Shown: positions 9,420 to 19,887 of the stretch, in pieces
Layout of the letters: the number at the start of each line of letters is the position of its first letter
How positions within the stretch are numbered: the stretch's first letter is position 1
Assembly: GCA_963744275.1 (NCBI GenBank)
Contig: CAVUSX010000021.1
Coordinates: 434,001 to 498,000, forward strand
DNA from: VAZQ01 sp963744275
Lineage (GTDB): Bacteria; Pseudomonadota; Alphaproteobacteria; Rhizobiales; Xanthobacteraceae
Reading direction: 5' to 3'
Length of the DNA: 64,000 nt
Made by a program: the position numbers and the translations under genes
The notes under the pieces: generated by a model
The model's database searches: none
Seen by the model: the letters and a program-made list of their open reading frames with translations, nothing else
What the model was told of the DNA's origin: nothing

Positions 9420-10244
9420 TCAAGCCCCGATCAGGCCCGCGAGCGCGGAGCGGATCTCGGCCTTGGCGGGCTCGGCGGCGCGCAGGATGGCGCTCGCCTG
9501 GAAGAAATCGAGCGTGCGGAACAGCCCGACATTGGGCCGCACCATGAGGTCGGGCGCGCCATGCTTCAATTTCTCGGTCGTGATGGCGTTGCCCATGACC
9601 AGCACCGTGCTCACCAGGCATTCCCAGGGGCTCGGGAGATCGCGCCGGTCCTCGTTCGGCTCGCCCGAAATATCCACCGCCACCACGATATCGGCCTGCC
9701 CGCGCAACTGGTCGAACGGCAGCGGATTGGTGGCGCCGCCATCGACCAGAACCTTGTCGTCGATCACCACCGGCCGCATCAGGCTGGGCAGCGCGATCGA
9801 GGCGGCGAGCGCCGGGCGCAAGCTCCCGGCGGAGAACGGCACCTGGCGGCGGCGGTAGAGATCGGACGCCATGACGGTGAGCGGGATTTGCAGGCTTTCG
9901 AAATCCTGCGGCACCGCTTCGGGCATGAACTCGGCGCAGAATTTCTCGGCATCGATCAGGGTGGCGCTGCCGAAGCCGGCCGCGAGCAGGTTGGCGAAGG
10001 TGCCGGTGCGCGCCGCGATCAGCCGGCGAAACACATCGGTGCGGTCATGCGCCAGCGCGATCACATGGCGGCGGATCGCCTTGCCGGTCATGCCGGCCGC
10101 ATAGGCGGCGCCGATCAGAGCGCCGATCGAGGTGCCGGCGATCGCGGCCGGCCGCAAGCCGAGGTCGTCGATGGCCTCGAGCACCGAGATGTGGGCGAGC
10201 CCGCGGGCGCCGCCGCCGCCGAGCGCGAGCCCGAAGGTCTTCAC
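9420..10244 (-). CDS. Patatin-like phospholipase (RssA type), 274 aa
   Basis: Patatin-family serine hydrolase. It has the oxyanion-hole glycine run LALGGGGARGLAH at the N-terminus, the nucleophile elbow GTSIGA (Ser near residue 40), and the catalytic Asp in VDGGATNPLP. This is the small cytoplasmic RssA/YchK-like class that acts on lipids or acyl-phospholipids; the true substrate is unknown. Its ATG overlaps the purD stop by four bases (ATGA), so it is the downstream gene of a purD-patatin operon. Confidence 0.9.
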   Translation of the reverse strand: MKTFGLALGGGGARGLAHISVLEAIDDLGLRPAAIAGTSIGALIGAAYAAGMTGKAIRRHVIALAHDRTDVFRRLIAARTGTFANLLAAGFGSATLIDAEKFCAEFMPEAVPQDFESLQIPLTVMASDLYRRRQVPFSAGSLRPALAASIALPSLMRPVVIDDKVLVDGGATNPLPFDQLRGQADIVVAVDISGEPNEDRRDLPSPWECLVSTVLVMGNAITTEKLKHGAPDLMVRPNVGLFRTLDFFQASAILRAAEPAKAEIRSALAGLIGA

Positions 10245-11558
10245 GGGCGGGCTTCCGATTCACGATTTGCCGCTTCGCGGTCTGCCGCTTCGCGCTCCAC
10301 CGCCCGGTAGCCGATATCGCGGCGGCAGAAGCCGTCGGCCCAGCGGATGCGGTCGATCGCCTCGTAGGCCCGCCGTTGCGCTTCGCCCACCGTCTTGCCG
10401 AGCGCCGCGACGTTGAGCACGCGCCCCCCATTGGCGAGGATGCGGCCGCCCGCAGCCAGCGTGCCGGCATGGAAGATCTGCACGCCCTCGACCGCGGCCG
10501 CGGCCTCCAGGCCCTCGATCACCGAGCCCTTGGCGTAAGTTCCCGGATACCCCTTGGCGGCCATCACCACCGTCAAGGCTGCGTCCGGATACCAGCGCAG
10601 ATCGAAGTTCTTCAGCATCCCGTCGCTGCAGGCGATGAGCGCAGGCACCAGATCCGACATCAGGCGCAGCATCAGCACCTGACATTCCGGATCGCCGAAG
10701 CGCACATTGTATTCGATCAGCTTGGGTCCATCCGGGGTCAGCATCAAGCCGGCAAACAGCACGCCCCGGAACGGCGTGCCGCGCGCCTTCATGGCGCGCA
10801 CGGTCGGCAGCACGATCTCGTCCATGGCGCGGCGCGCCAGCGTGGGCGTCAGGGCCGGCGCCGGCGAATAGGCCCCCATGCCGCCGGTATTGGGGCCGCG
10901 GTCGCCGTCGAAGGCGCGCTTGTGGTCCTGCGCGGAGGCGAGCGGAATGGCGGTGTCGCCGTCGCAGAGCGCGAAGAACGAGACTTCCTCGCCCTCGAGG
11001 AATTCCTCGATGACGACCTCGGCGCCGGCCGCACCGAGACCGCCGCCCAGCATCGCGTCGACCGCGGCCTGCGCTTCCTCCACGCTGGTGGCCACCACCA
11101 CGCCCTTGCCGGCCGCGAGCCCGTCGGCCTTCACCACGATCGGCGCACCCTGCGCCCGCACATAGGCCTTGGCGGGCGCGGCGGCGGCGAAGCGCTCATA
11201 GGCAGCGGTCGGGAATTCCGTGCTCCCGGCACAGGTCCTTGGTGAAGCCCTTGGAGCCTTCGAGCTGGGCGGCCGCCTTGCTCGGACCGAAAGCCTTGAT
11301 GCCGGCCGCCGCCAGATCGTCCACGATGCCGGCACAGAGCGGCGTCTCCGGACCGACCACCACGAAGTCGATCGCCTGCGCGCGGCAGAACGCGATCACG
11401 GCGTCATGATCGGCGGGATCGAGCGCCGCGGTCTCGCATTCCTGCGCGATGCCGGCATTGCCGGGCGCGCAGATGAGCCGCCTGACCAGCGGGCTCGCCG
11501 CGATCTTCCAGGCGAGCGCATGCTCGCGGCCGCCGGAGCCGATGAGGAGGACGTTCAT
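10241..11558 (-). CDS. purD: Phosphoribosylamine-glycine ligase PurD, one frameshift
   Basis: Second step of purine biosynthesis (GAR synthetase, ATP-grasp). The N-terminal MNVLLIGSGGREHALAWK, the ATP-grasp segment IVVKADGLAAGKGVVVA, GPNTGGMGAYSP and RFGDPECQ are all present. The frame breaks at 11211-11213, where a CCC run (minus strand) has one C too many. Removing it joins GIP to TAAYERFAA and gives about 438 residues. The C-terminus carries a low-complexity tail, EREAADREAANRESEA, absent from most homologues. As purD is essential for prototrophy, a sequence error is more likely than a dead gene. Confidence 0.92.
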
Positions 11559-11743
11559 GTGATGCGTGCTTCTGATCTTCGCTCTGTCGCGCGGCCGCTC
11601 AAGTTCGCGCGATCTCATTAACCGATTGGCAGCGGTGCGGCCAGGGCCGACTACATTGCCGCAGTTTTAACGAGCGGCGCGAAAAATCGTTTACGCATTT
11701 GCCGGCATCCTGGGCGCCCCGTGCTCAACACAGGCGAGCCCCG

Positions 11744-12004
11744 ATGTCGCTGTTCCGCTCCCGTGACTCCGACGAACGCCGCAAGACCATCCGCCACGAC
11801 CTGCAGTACCTGGCGCAGATCGATCCCGCCGACGGCTCGGCGCCGCTGAGCTGCATCATCAGCGACATCTCGCTCGGCGGCGCCAAGCTCACGGTCGGGC
11901 CGCAAGAGGTGCCGGAGGAGTTTACCCTCTGGTTCCGGCGGCGCTGCCGCGTGGTGCGGCGCTCCGACGGGCAGCTCGGGGTCCAGTTCGTGCAGGGAGG
12001 CTGA
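11744..12004 (+). CDS. PilZ-domain protein, 86 aa
   Basis: Stand-alone PilZ domain, a cyclic-di-GMP receptor fold. The N-terminal ERRKTIRHDL supplies the RxxxR-type motif and DISLGGAKL the (D/N)xSxxG motif, the two elements that contact c-di-GMP. The start at 11744 places the RRxxxR motif near residue 12, as expected. Partner proteins cannot be told from the context. Confidence 0.88.
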   Translation: MSLFRSRDSDERRKTIRHDLQYLAQIDPADGSAPLSCIISDISLGGAKLTVGPQEVPEEFTLWFRRRCRVVRRSDGQLGVQFVQGG

Positions 12005-12122
12005 GGCGCCCGAGGGGCGGCGGCTCCCGCGCCGAAATACCCTCAATTCTGCATGCACGGCGCCACGTCCGAACCACGAAAATGTCCCACCGGCCGGGCA
12101 CACCGGCAGCGGCTGGAGGCGC

Positions 12123-13216
12123 ATGCGCACGGGGGTGCGCGGGAGGGACCATGCGTCTGTGTCTCGAATTGCGCTGTTGCTTTGCCTCGCCCTGATCGTC
12201 CTCGTCAACCTGATACCACCAACAACAACCGCCGCGCCGCCCCGGCACGCCTGGGCGAGCTGTCCTCGCGCGACGACGTGCTCAAATGGGTCGACGGCTA
12301 CCGCAAACGGCCTGATCCGGCGCGGTCCCGATCGCCATGAAGGTGCTGAGCCAGCGCGGCGTCCTGCAGGACCCCGACACCGCCGGGGTCTATGTGGGCT
12401 TCCTGGCCGGCGTCATCGGGGCGCGTCCCTCCGAGGCGGCCGCGCTCGCCGGCCGGGTGCTGCCGGCTTTGGCCGAGGAGGACCAATGGATCCTGGTGCG
12501 GGCGATCGCCTATGCGGGCCTGCCCGATTGGAAGGCGCTGCTGACCAGGCTCGCGGACCGCATGCCGACCCGCCGGGTGATGATCGACAAATATCTCGAC
12601 GGCACGCTCGCCGCGCTCGACGAGGTGCCGCTGGAGCAGCCCAAGCCCGCCCTGATGGACGAGGTGAAGGGCTATTTCGGCGGCGCCGCGCCCAAGCACG
12701 GCGCGCTGACCTTCGAATTCGAGCCCGGAGCTCCTCGATACGCTGTGGGGCATCTATTTCGCGACCGGCAATTATCGGCCGGTGTCGCGCATCATCGCCA
12801 TGCTGCCCTGGTCCAAGGACAACGACAGCGTCGAGAAGCTGACCGTGGGCGGCATGGCCAAATACACGCTGGTGAGCAACGCCACCCGCAGCCGCGATCT
12901 GCTCGCCATGCTCAAGCGCGCGAGCCAGCACCAGCCCAAATCGGTCGCCCCGATCCTGGGCGAGGTCATCGAGGCGGCCGAGACCATGGAGGGCGCCCGC
13001 GTCCGCAAGGACGCGCTCGCCGCCATCGAGGAGCTCAAGGCCAAGGGGCCCGGCTACAAGCGCGAGGTCTCATTGTGGGGCAAGGTGGGCGAAGGCGCGC
13101 TGGCGGTCGGCTGCATCGCGGCAGCCGCCGCCGGGCAGGTGGAGCTCGGCATCCCCTGCGTGATCGGCGGCGCCACCTCCTCGGCGGCGCTCAGCGCCTG
13201 GGACGGGCAGAAGTAG
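12123..13216 (+). CDS. Conserved exported hypothetical protein, three frameshifts
   Basis: Segments in different frames read as one protein. A signal anchor (RIALLLCLALIVLVNLIPP) is followed by GELSSRDDVLKWVDGYRKRPDP (from about 12245), then AVPIAMKVLSQRGVLQDPDTAGVYVGFLAGVIGA (from about 12325), then ELLDTLWGIYFATGNYRPVSRIIAML (from about 12727) to the stop at 13216. Breaks lie near 12240, 12318 and 12730. Each is repaired by removing one or two surplus bases. The end contains a hydrophobic AVGCIAAAAAGQVELGIP stretch. Its family has no known function, but conserved homologues of this layout occur in Rhizobiales. The start is uncertain; GTG near 12159 is an alternative. Confidence 0.65.
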
Positions 13217-13513
13217 CGGTGGTCGCCAGTCGGACTTCTCATCACAATCCCCCGGCGCGTGCTGCAGGCGGCTTAAGCGTTTGTTTCAGCCAAAGTGAAT
13301 GGAACGGTTCCGTTCGCAGGGGCCGGCCTTGTGCCCGCCCGCCCCTCCGCGCACGCGGCCCGACGGGCGACCACCACCAGGGCGTTTACGCCGTCTTCGA
13401 CGGGCCGTGGGTCGCTCTACGAACACCGAGGTCGTACAACGCCCTTCACTTCAATCGACGCGCACGACTAGGCTATAACGCGCTGATCGGCAATCGGCAG
13501 CGCGGAAGCCTCC

Positions 13514-14963
13514 ATGGCGACTTGCCTCTCCATGACGCCGCTCAAGGCGAGGATTTGCCTCGGCATCGTGGCCTTCGCCACGCTGAGCGCATTGATCTTA
13601 AATCGGCCCGCCTACACGCTGCAGGATTTCGATCAGCCGTTCTACATCACGATCGCCTATGACCTCGATAAATGGGGGGTCTTCAGCAACGGGCAGATCG
13701 GCGAATTCGAACTCGACCTACGCGCGGCCGCCGTCGGGCATGTTCTTCGGGCCGGTCTATCCCGTGCTCATCCTGGGGGCGATGAAGCTCGATCCGCGCT
13801 TCGCCGAGGCGGTGCGATGCAGCGTCGAAGCCGATCGCGAGCACCGCGACGAGGCCACATGCGAGCCGTACGAAATACCCATGCGCCTCCTCAATGCCTT
13901 CCTGCTCGCGATCGGCATCGTGGCGGTGGCGTCGAGCGCTGAGCTGATTTTCCCGAGACCCCGGATATTCCTGCTGACCGGCGCGCTCGCACTGACCGCC
14001 GCCGCCTTTGAATGCGGCATTTTCTCCTACCTCATGACCGAGAGCACGATCTTCTCGATCTACGGCGTATTTGCCTGGGCCACGGTGCTGGCCTGGAGAA
14101 CCGGCCGCATGCGGCATTTTGCTCTCGGCGGCGGCGTGCTCGGGCTGTTGTGCCTGACCAAGCCCTCGTACCTCGTCCTGTTTCCTCTCGTGGCCGTGCT
14201 GAGCCTCGTCAACGCCCGCTGGCTCGTCGTTGGCAGGCGGCCGCAAGCGGGGTTGTGTGTGCTCGCCTTCAGTCTCGCATTCGGTTGCGTCGTCGGGGCG
14301 TGGGTCGCGCGCAATAGGGTGTCGATCGGCAAAGTCGGCTTCACGGAGGAGTATGGCTCTTTCGCTCTGATCGAACGGTTCGCCTATAACGACATGACCG
14401 CACGGGAATTTTTTCAGGCTTTCGCGTACTGCACGCCGGGGATCGGAGACGTCGTTTTCGACCCCGTCGAGGGCACCGATTCCATGCATCGTTTCGTCTA
14501 TCATACCAAGGACAGCTTTTTTCACGTCGGACGCGGCCACCGCAACGCGCTCATCGAGCAATATGGCCGATTGGATCCTGTGATTTCCGGCATCGTCCGC
14601 GAGGAAATGCGCACGCGCTGGTGGCGGCACTTGCTGGTCAGCATTCCGCTCGCATGGTGCGGGATGTGGACCGGCTGGCTCGCAAGCCTGGTCTTGGTTC
14701 CGTTGTTCGCTTGGGCCTGCGTGCGATCCGCGCGGGAAAAGCAGCCGCTGCTGTTGCTCTACGCGGCGCCGGCCGTCGCCATGCTCGGCCTCGACGCCCT
14801 CATCGGCAACCACTACACGCGCTACAATCTCATTCTGATCGGACCTTATGCGGCCGGGGCCGCGTTGATCGTCTCTTCGTGGCTGAATCAGGGATCAGGG
14901 ATCAGGAATCAGGGATCAGCAGTCGGAATGGCGCCCGAGCCTGCGAAATCGCGACCCGCTTGA
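13514..14963 (+). CDS. Polytopic membrane protein, possibly GT-C type, one frameshift
   Basis: About 480 residues with an N-terminal membrane segment (ICLGIVAFATLSALIL), a periplasmic-looking loop YTLQDFDQPFYITIAYDL, and many further hydrophobic helices. The first-loop Asp residues and overall layout resemble GT-C glycosyltransferases (ArnT/PMT-like), but no diagnostic motif proves it. One surplus base near 13722 breaks the frame between GEFELDL and PPSGMFFGPVYPVLILG. The C-terminus is encoded by a short repeat (14886-14919), giving NQGSGIRNQGS, which may be a later addition. Confidence 0.65.
14886..14919 (+). repeat. Short direct repeat at the 3' end of the membrane gene
   Basis: AATCAGGGATCAG occurs at 14886-14898 and 14907-14919 with a partial unit (GGATCAGG) between them. 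It lies inside the coding frame and encodes the last, low-complexity residues of the membrane protein. Confidence 0.85.
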
Positions 14964-15111
14964 AACTGCCCTAAAACCGGATCGCCCAGGCTATGTTACT
15001 CTCGGCAAGCGATCGGTGCCGGCGCGGACGGTCTCGAGCGTCCCGCGGCGGATGCCTTGTAGATGCAAACGTGAAACTGAGAGCGTCCAACGGCATGGTG
15101 GGAGGATGAAG

Positions 15112-16191
15112 ATGAGAAACAGTCTCGCATTCGGTCTTGCCTTGCAGGCCCTTGTCATGCCGGGCTTGGCAATAGCTCAAACGTCCTCGACCTTGGAGCT
15201 GAAGAGCCGAATTCCATTGGCAAGGGTCGATGGCCGCATGGATCATGCGGGAGGGGTCGATATGGCGGGCCAGCGCGTGTTCTGGGCCGCGTTCGACAAT
15301 AAAACCCTCGAGGTCATCGACGTGCAGGCCGGCAAGCAGGCGCACACAATCGCCAATCTCAACCAGCCGCAGCAGACCTATTTCGATGCCCCCACCAACC
15401 ACCTGTTCGTCTCGTCCTCGGGCGACGGCACGGTGAAGGTCTTCGACGGCGCTACATTTCAGCTTCTGCAGACGACCCAGCTCTCCACCGACGCCGACAA
15501 CATGCGCTTCGATGCGCGCAACAAGCACCTGGTCGTCGCCTATGGCGGGGAAAAGTTTCTCAATGGCCGGGTCGCGCGCCAGGCAGGAGCGAAAGACGGA
15601 GCCCTGGCAATTCTGGATATGGCCGGCAAGCAGCTCGGGCAGATCCCCACCGACGGGCATCCCGAGTCCCTCGCGGTGGAGAAGAACGGGACGCGCGTCT
15701 TCACCAACGTTCCCGACAAGAAGGAGATCGTGGTCGGAGACCTTGTGGACTACAACGTGCTGGCCCACTGGGCCTTGCCGGGATGCGAGAACTATCCCAT
15801 GGCGTTCGACGAAGATCATCATCGCATCTTCGTGATGTGTCGCGCCTCCGCCACCGTGCTCGCGCTCGATAGCGAGACCGGCAAGTTGGTGACAGTCCTC
15901 CCGTTGACGCCGTCGGCGAGCTCGGACGACATGTTCTATGATGCGAGCAAAGGTCGCATCTATGTCCTGGCCAGGACCGTCCAAAAGGATAATCCGAGAG
16001 CACCCGGCCCCGGCATCATCGAGGTCTTCCAGCAGAAGGATCCCGATCACTACGAGAAGATGGAGACCATCCAATCCGGCTTCGCCGCCCAGACCGGACT
16101 TTTTGTGCCGGAATGGAGCAAGCTCTTCGTCGCCACGCGGCACCAGCCGGGCGGCGCCAGCGGCGAAATCCTCGTGTATGAGACGAAATGA
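15112..16191 (+). CDS. Secreted YVTN-type beta-propeller protein, 359 aa
   Basis: The signal peptide (NSLAFGLALQALVMPGLAIAQ) is followed by propeller blades with motifs such as DVQAGKQAHTIANL, FDGATFQLLQTTQL, DMAGKQLGQIPTDG and LDSETGKLVTVLPL. Same fold class as the partial protein at 1-913. The start at 15112 is preferred over 15106 because GGGAGG then sits at normal distance. No enzymatic motif is seen. It stands alone between a membrane protein gene and the convergent dedA-like gene. Confidence 0.85.
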   Translation: MRNSLAFGLALQALVMPGLAIAQTSSTLELKSRIPLARVDGRMDHAGGVDMAGQRVFWAAFDNKTLEVIDVQAGKQAHTIANLNQPQQTYFDAPTNHLFVSSSGDGTVKVFDGATFQLLQTTQLSTDADNMRFDARNKHLVVAYGGEKFLNGRVARQAGAKDGALAILDMAGKQLGQIPTDGHPESLAVEKNGTRVFTNVPDKKEIVVGDLVDYNVLAHWALPGCENYPMAFDEDHHRIFVMCRASATVLALDSETGKLVTVLPLTPSASSDDMFYDASKGRIYVLARTVQKDNPRAPGPGIIEVFQQKDPDHYEKMETIQSGFAAQTGLFVPEWSKLFVATRHQPGGASGEILVYETK

Positions 16192-16382
16192 GAGTCGATT
16201 TGCGGAAGCGGCGCGCTCATCCCCCGCTCCAGCCAATATCGCAGACCGTCCGACAATTGCATGTCGACGCGCATATCGAGCGCACGTGCGTGCTTGCTCG
16301 TCGCCGCCAATGCCGCGGTGGAGACAATTGGATCACGGCCGCACACGCTTCGGGCATGTGACTGGACGATGCCGGGCACGCT

Positions 16383-17009
16383 TCAAGGCGCGCCCAGGAG
16401 CGGCCCCGGAATGGCCCGCTCCGCGCGCTCCTCCAATTCCTTCTCATGGTGACGAAAAAAGATGATGCCGCCGGCCACCAGCCCGATGGCCACGATCAGC
16501 AACAGGAGGCCCAGCGGCCCGGCAACGTGCTTCATCTGCACGCCGAGCTTATAGGCGCCCCCTCCAATCACGACCGCCCAACAAATTGCGCCGAGCGCAT
16601 TCATCAACAGGAAATGAGGCCAGTTCATGCGGTTGACGCCCGCGAGCAAGCCGGCGAACATTCGCAGCACGTCGACGTATCGCCCGAAGAAGACGATCTT
16701 GCCGCCGTGCCGGAGAAACAGATACTGGCCGACCTTGAGACGGCGCTCGTCCAGCCCGATGTGCCTGCCGTGGCGCACCAGCAAGGGAAGCCCGACCGAG
16801 CGGCCGATCAGGTAGCCGATCATGCCACCAGCCGTCGCCGCGACGGCAGCGACCATGACGACCGAGCTGATCGTCAAGTTCTGCGTCGATCCCGCATAAA
16901 GCGCGGCCGATATCAGCAGGGCCTCTCCCGGAACCGGGATGCCCATGCAAACGAGCGTGACCCCGGCGAAGAGGATCCAAAGACCATAAGCTTGGATCAG
17001 CAAATGCAT
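16383..17009 (-). CDS. DedA-family membrane protein, 208 aa
   Basis: DedA/SNARE-associated family inner-membrane protein, linked in other bacteria to undecaprenyl-phosphate or lipid flipping and envelope homeostasis. It shows the N-terminal PVPGEALLISAALYAG re-entrant segment, GYLIGRSVGLPLLVRHG, and the conserved KIVFFGRYVDVLRMFAGLLAG. At least four hydrophobic helices are visible. The start MHLLIQAYGLWIL is chosen because the upstream in-frame extension is arginine-rich and not membrane-like. The 190 bp between this gene and 16191 (convergent) shows no convincing gene. Confidence 0.88.
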   Translation of the reverse strand: MHLLIQAYGLWILFAGVTLVCMGIPVPGEALLISAALYAGSTQNLTISSVVMVAAVAATAGGMIGYLIGRSVGLPLLVRHGRHIGLDERRLKVGQYLFLRHGGKIVFFGRYVDVLRMFAGLLAGVNRMNWPHFLLMNALGAICWAVVIGGGAYKLGVQMKHVAGPLGLLLLIVAIGLVAGGIIFFRHHEKELEERAERAIPGPLLGAP

Positions 17010-17484
17010 CAAATTCGGCCAATGTCTGCTGGGTCTGCTGGCAGGGCGCGGCCCGGCCATTGTGGCACATACCCGATTAACGGTGTCCTGCCCCCCGGCG
17101 CGGCGCAACGCTTGGCGTGAGCCTCGGCGCCCCCGAACCTTCAACGACCGCGGCGGGTGGGTCAAAACCCGACATGCTCAAGACGAGAAAGTGTTGTCTG
17201 CAAGGCCTCCGAAAGCGGACGCAACTGAGCAGCGCCGTGATTGCCTTGGGCTTATCTGTGGGCAACCGTTTTGCTGGCCTGACCAATGCTACCTATATGC
17301 TTTCCTGCTCGAACGCACTCAGCCCATTTAGGGGCAAGGTCAGTCGATTTGAGGGCAGGATATTGAAATTATTGATTTTTCCAAGAACGTACGTCATTAT
17401 GTCGCTCCCCCCCCGGAACAGCGCGCTCGCCTCAGCCAGTCGCCCGGCTGAGGTTCATTGCAAGCTACCCGCCCACGCGTTCCC
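17010..17484. other. Intergenic gap of 475 bp
   Basis: No gene supported. The centre (about 17340-17400) is relatively A/T-rich and a run of C lies at 17407-17415. Short frames here match nothing recognised. It contains the promoter side of the dedA-like gene and the 3' flank of the minus-strand 17485-19666 gene. Confidence 0.5.
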
Positions 17485-19666
17485 TCACCGCGCCAGCGGA
17501 TCGGGCCGCAGCTGGAAGTGCACCACCTTGCTGGTCGTGCCCTTGCCGCCCTCGATGTGATAGGGGGCGCGGCCCGCATAGGTGGACCAGAGTCCCCTGC
17601 CCTTCCAGCCCGCATTGGCATCATCGATGCGCCCGTCGAGGCCCTTGGCGTGGAAGCCCATCGGGTACGGGATCCGCAGGATCACGAACTTGCCGTCCAC
17701 CAGGGCTACCAGCGAATCCGACATGTTGCCGGTCGAGACCGGCACATTGCGGCCGAGCCCGAAAGTGTCGAACTGATCGACCCAGGTATAGTAGCTCGAA
17801 CTCGACCGCGCCCGGCTCGTTCAAGCCCTCGAATTGCGGTCCCGGGAACTGGTAGAGCGTCCAGCCTTCCGGGCATTGGCGGCCGGTGGCATTGGGGCCG
17901 TTGAGCGGGCCCTGGCACTTCTTGCGGTCGAAGCTCGCCAGATGGCCGCTGGCGAGCGGAATCCACACCACGCCGTTGCGGTCGATGTCCATGCCGCGCG
18001 GACCAAAGCCGTTCACGGGCGCCTTCGGCTCGTTGAACGGCACCTCGTAATATTCCGTCAGAGTCGTCTCCGGCGGATTGCTGCCCGGAATGACGTGCAC
18101 GACGCCGCCCGGGACCGCCAGCACCGAGCCCCAGACGGTGCCGTCGTTGGGGTCGATGCCGATGCCGTAGAGACCCGCCAGGATGCGCTTCTGCTTGGTG
18201 GGATCGACCGGTTGATTGGGCTCCACATAGTCGCCCTCGCGCTTGCCCTTGCCGTTGGTGTCGAGGATGAACGGCGCCCAGCCCTGCGACTTGGCGGCAT
18301 CGCCGGTCTCCAGGAACATCTTGGTGTTGAGCCAGCCGACCACCGGTGCACGGGCGCCGCCGGCCGAGAACCACAGCGTATTGTTGGCGTCCTCGGCGAA
18401 CGCCATGTGATGGGTGGTGAAGCAGAGATCGACATAGGTGAGCTTGGCGGTCTTGGGATCGTACATCGCGGCCTGCCGTCCCGCGCTCTCCATCGGGAAC
18501 ACCTTGGCGGAGGGCAGATCCGAGCCCTTGCGGCAGTAGGCCGGGGTCGCGGGGTTGCGGATGCGCGCCGTGAGCCAGACCCGTCCGTCCTGGTCCAGCA
18601 TCGGATTGTGCACGGAGGTCTGGCTGTGCCAGATCATCTCGTCGCCCCAATAGGGCGACGCCAGCCGCGGAAACCCGCCCGACTGGATGAACGATCCGCT
18701 GGTGGTGTTGGCATCGCGCGGCGACATCTTGAGGTAGGTGACGGTGCTGGTCTTGGGATCGAGGATCGGCAGATTGTCGGTCGAATCCTCGGTCGCGCTG
18801 TAGAGCTTGCCATACGGGTTGACGGTCGGATGGCGCTTGTCGGTCGCGATCTCGTCATGCAGGTAGGTCTTGGCGTCGCCCCAGTCCCACATGGTGATGA
18901 CGATGTTGCGCTCGATGCCCTCCGGTCGTCGCGGCTTGGCCTTGGGCAATTCGCCGGCGGCGATCCGATCGGTCCAATCGGCGAAGTTTTGCAGCGCGCG
19001 CTGGGTATCGATCTGGCCGATGTCCTGCACCATGGTCTCGGCGGCGGGCCCGACCTGGACCCGATGGGTCCAGGCGTCGAAGGAGCTCTTGAACTCGCCC
19101 AAGGCCGGCGAGATCGTGCGGGTCGGCTTGTTGCCGATCTGGTGACAGGAATTGCAGCCGTGGGTCTTGATGGTGGAGAGCCACTGGCCCTGGCTCTTGA
19201 GGCTGACCGGCATGCCGTTGCCGCCCGGACCGGTGCCCGGGAACAGGCTCTTGTCCGGAATCTTGAGCATCGAGTACCAGTACTGCGCCGGGTAATACTC
19301 GGCGGCGGCCGCGGCATTCTGCGCCAGCACCGCGGTCAGGTTGAGAATCTTGCCGGGCGCGGTCGTCTGCTTGGGCGAATCGACCAACCCGTAGCCGCGC
19401 ACCCATACGGTGTAGTTGGCCTTGGGAAGATCCGGCAGCACGTAGCGCCCCTGATCGTCGGTGACGACGATCTTGACGTATTTGGTCGGCAGGTCGGTGG
19501 TCTCGGCGATCACCCAGACGCCGGCCTCCGGGCCGTTCGGGCTCGTCACCACGCCGCCCAGATCGCTGTCGCCGATGCTCACCGCCGCGGCGCCCTGCTG
19601 GGCGCTCGCTTTGCTCGAGGGGCCGACGAGCGCGAAAGCGAGCGCGATCGCCGCCACGCCGAGCAT
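17485..19666 (-). CDS. Secreted carboxypeptidase-regulatory/cytochrome c/Vgb-like propeller protein, one frameshift
   Basis: About 726 residues. The signal peptide ends KASAQQ. A carboxypeptidase-regulatory-like (Ig-fold) domain follows at about 30-115 (GGVVTSPNGPEAGVWV, DDQGRYVLPDLPKANYTVWV). A haem-binding CNSCH is at residues 171-175. A virginiamycin-B-lyase-like propeller makes up the rest (GRVWLTARIRNP, RGMDIDRNGVVWIPLASGHLA). One surplus base near 17795 breaks the frame. Removing it continues as YYTWVDQFDTFGLGRNVPVSTGNMSDS and ends VVHFQLRPDPLAR at 17485. The paralogue is at 33003-34730. The design suggests a periplasmic electron-transferring oxidoreductase or lyase; its substrate is unknown. 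Confidence 0.85.
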
Positions 19667-19789
19667 ACCAATGTCCTGCCATCTTCATTGCAACGCTCCC
19701 TCTCATGCGCGCACGCGCGCGCGGGTCCTCGACCGCCCCTTCGATCGTTGTCCTTCCGATCGTTGCGGCCAGCTTAGCCTGATCGCGGG

Positions 19790-19843
19790 ACGGCGCCAAC
19801 GGATGGGCGAGCGCCCATGGGCCTCGCGGCCGAGCGGCTGAGC
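19790..19843. repeat. Imperfect ~55-bp direct repeat, left copy
   Basis: By hand alignment about 47 of 55 positions match the sequence at 26469-26523, with one single-base gap. Shared cores include GGGCGAGCGCC and GGCCGAGC-GCTGAGC. The two copies flank the TIR-nSTAND1-WD40 gene in the same orientation. Confidence 0.75.
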
Positions 19844-19887
19844 CCGCCCGGGCGGGCGGCCGCGCTCATGCCGATGGGGCGGGAACG

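Noticed and set aside
16192..16382. A possible gene or relic between the YVTN and DedA genes (minus-strand frame rich in ALAATSKHARALDMR-like sequence)
   Set aside because: No family could be named and there is no start or ribosome site; it is treated as intergenic between convergent genes.
17834..19777. Plus-strand ORF of 647 codons opposite the cytochrome/Vgb-like gene
   Set aside because: It is a GC-rich antisense shadow: no domain is recognised and its codons mirror the real minus-strand gene, whose protein has a signal peptide, CxxCH and propeller motifs.
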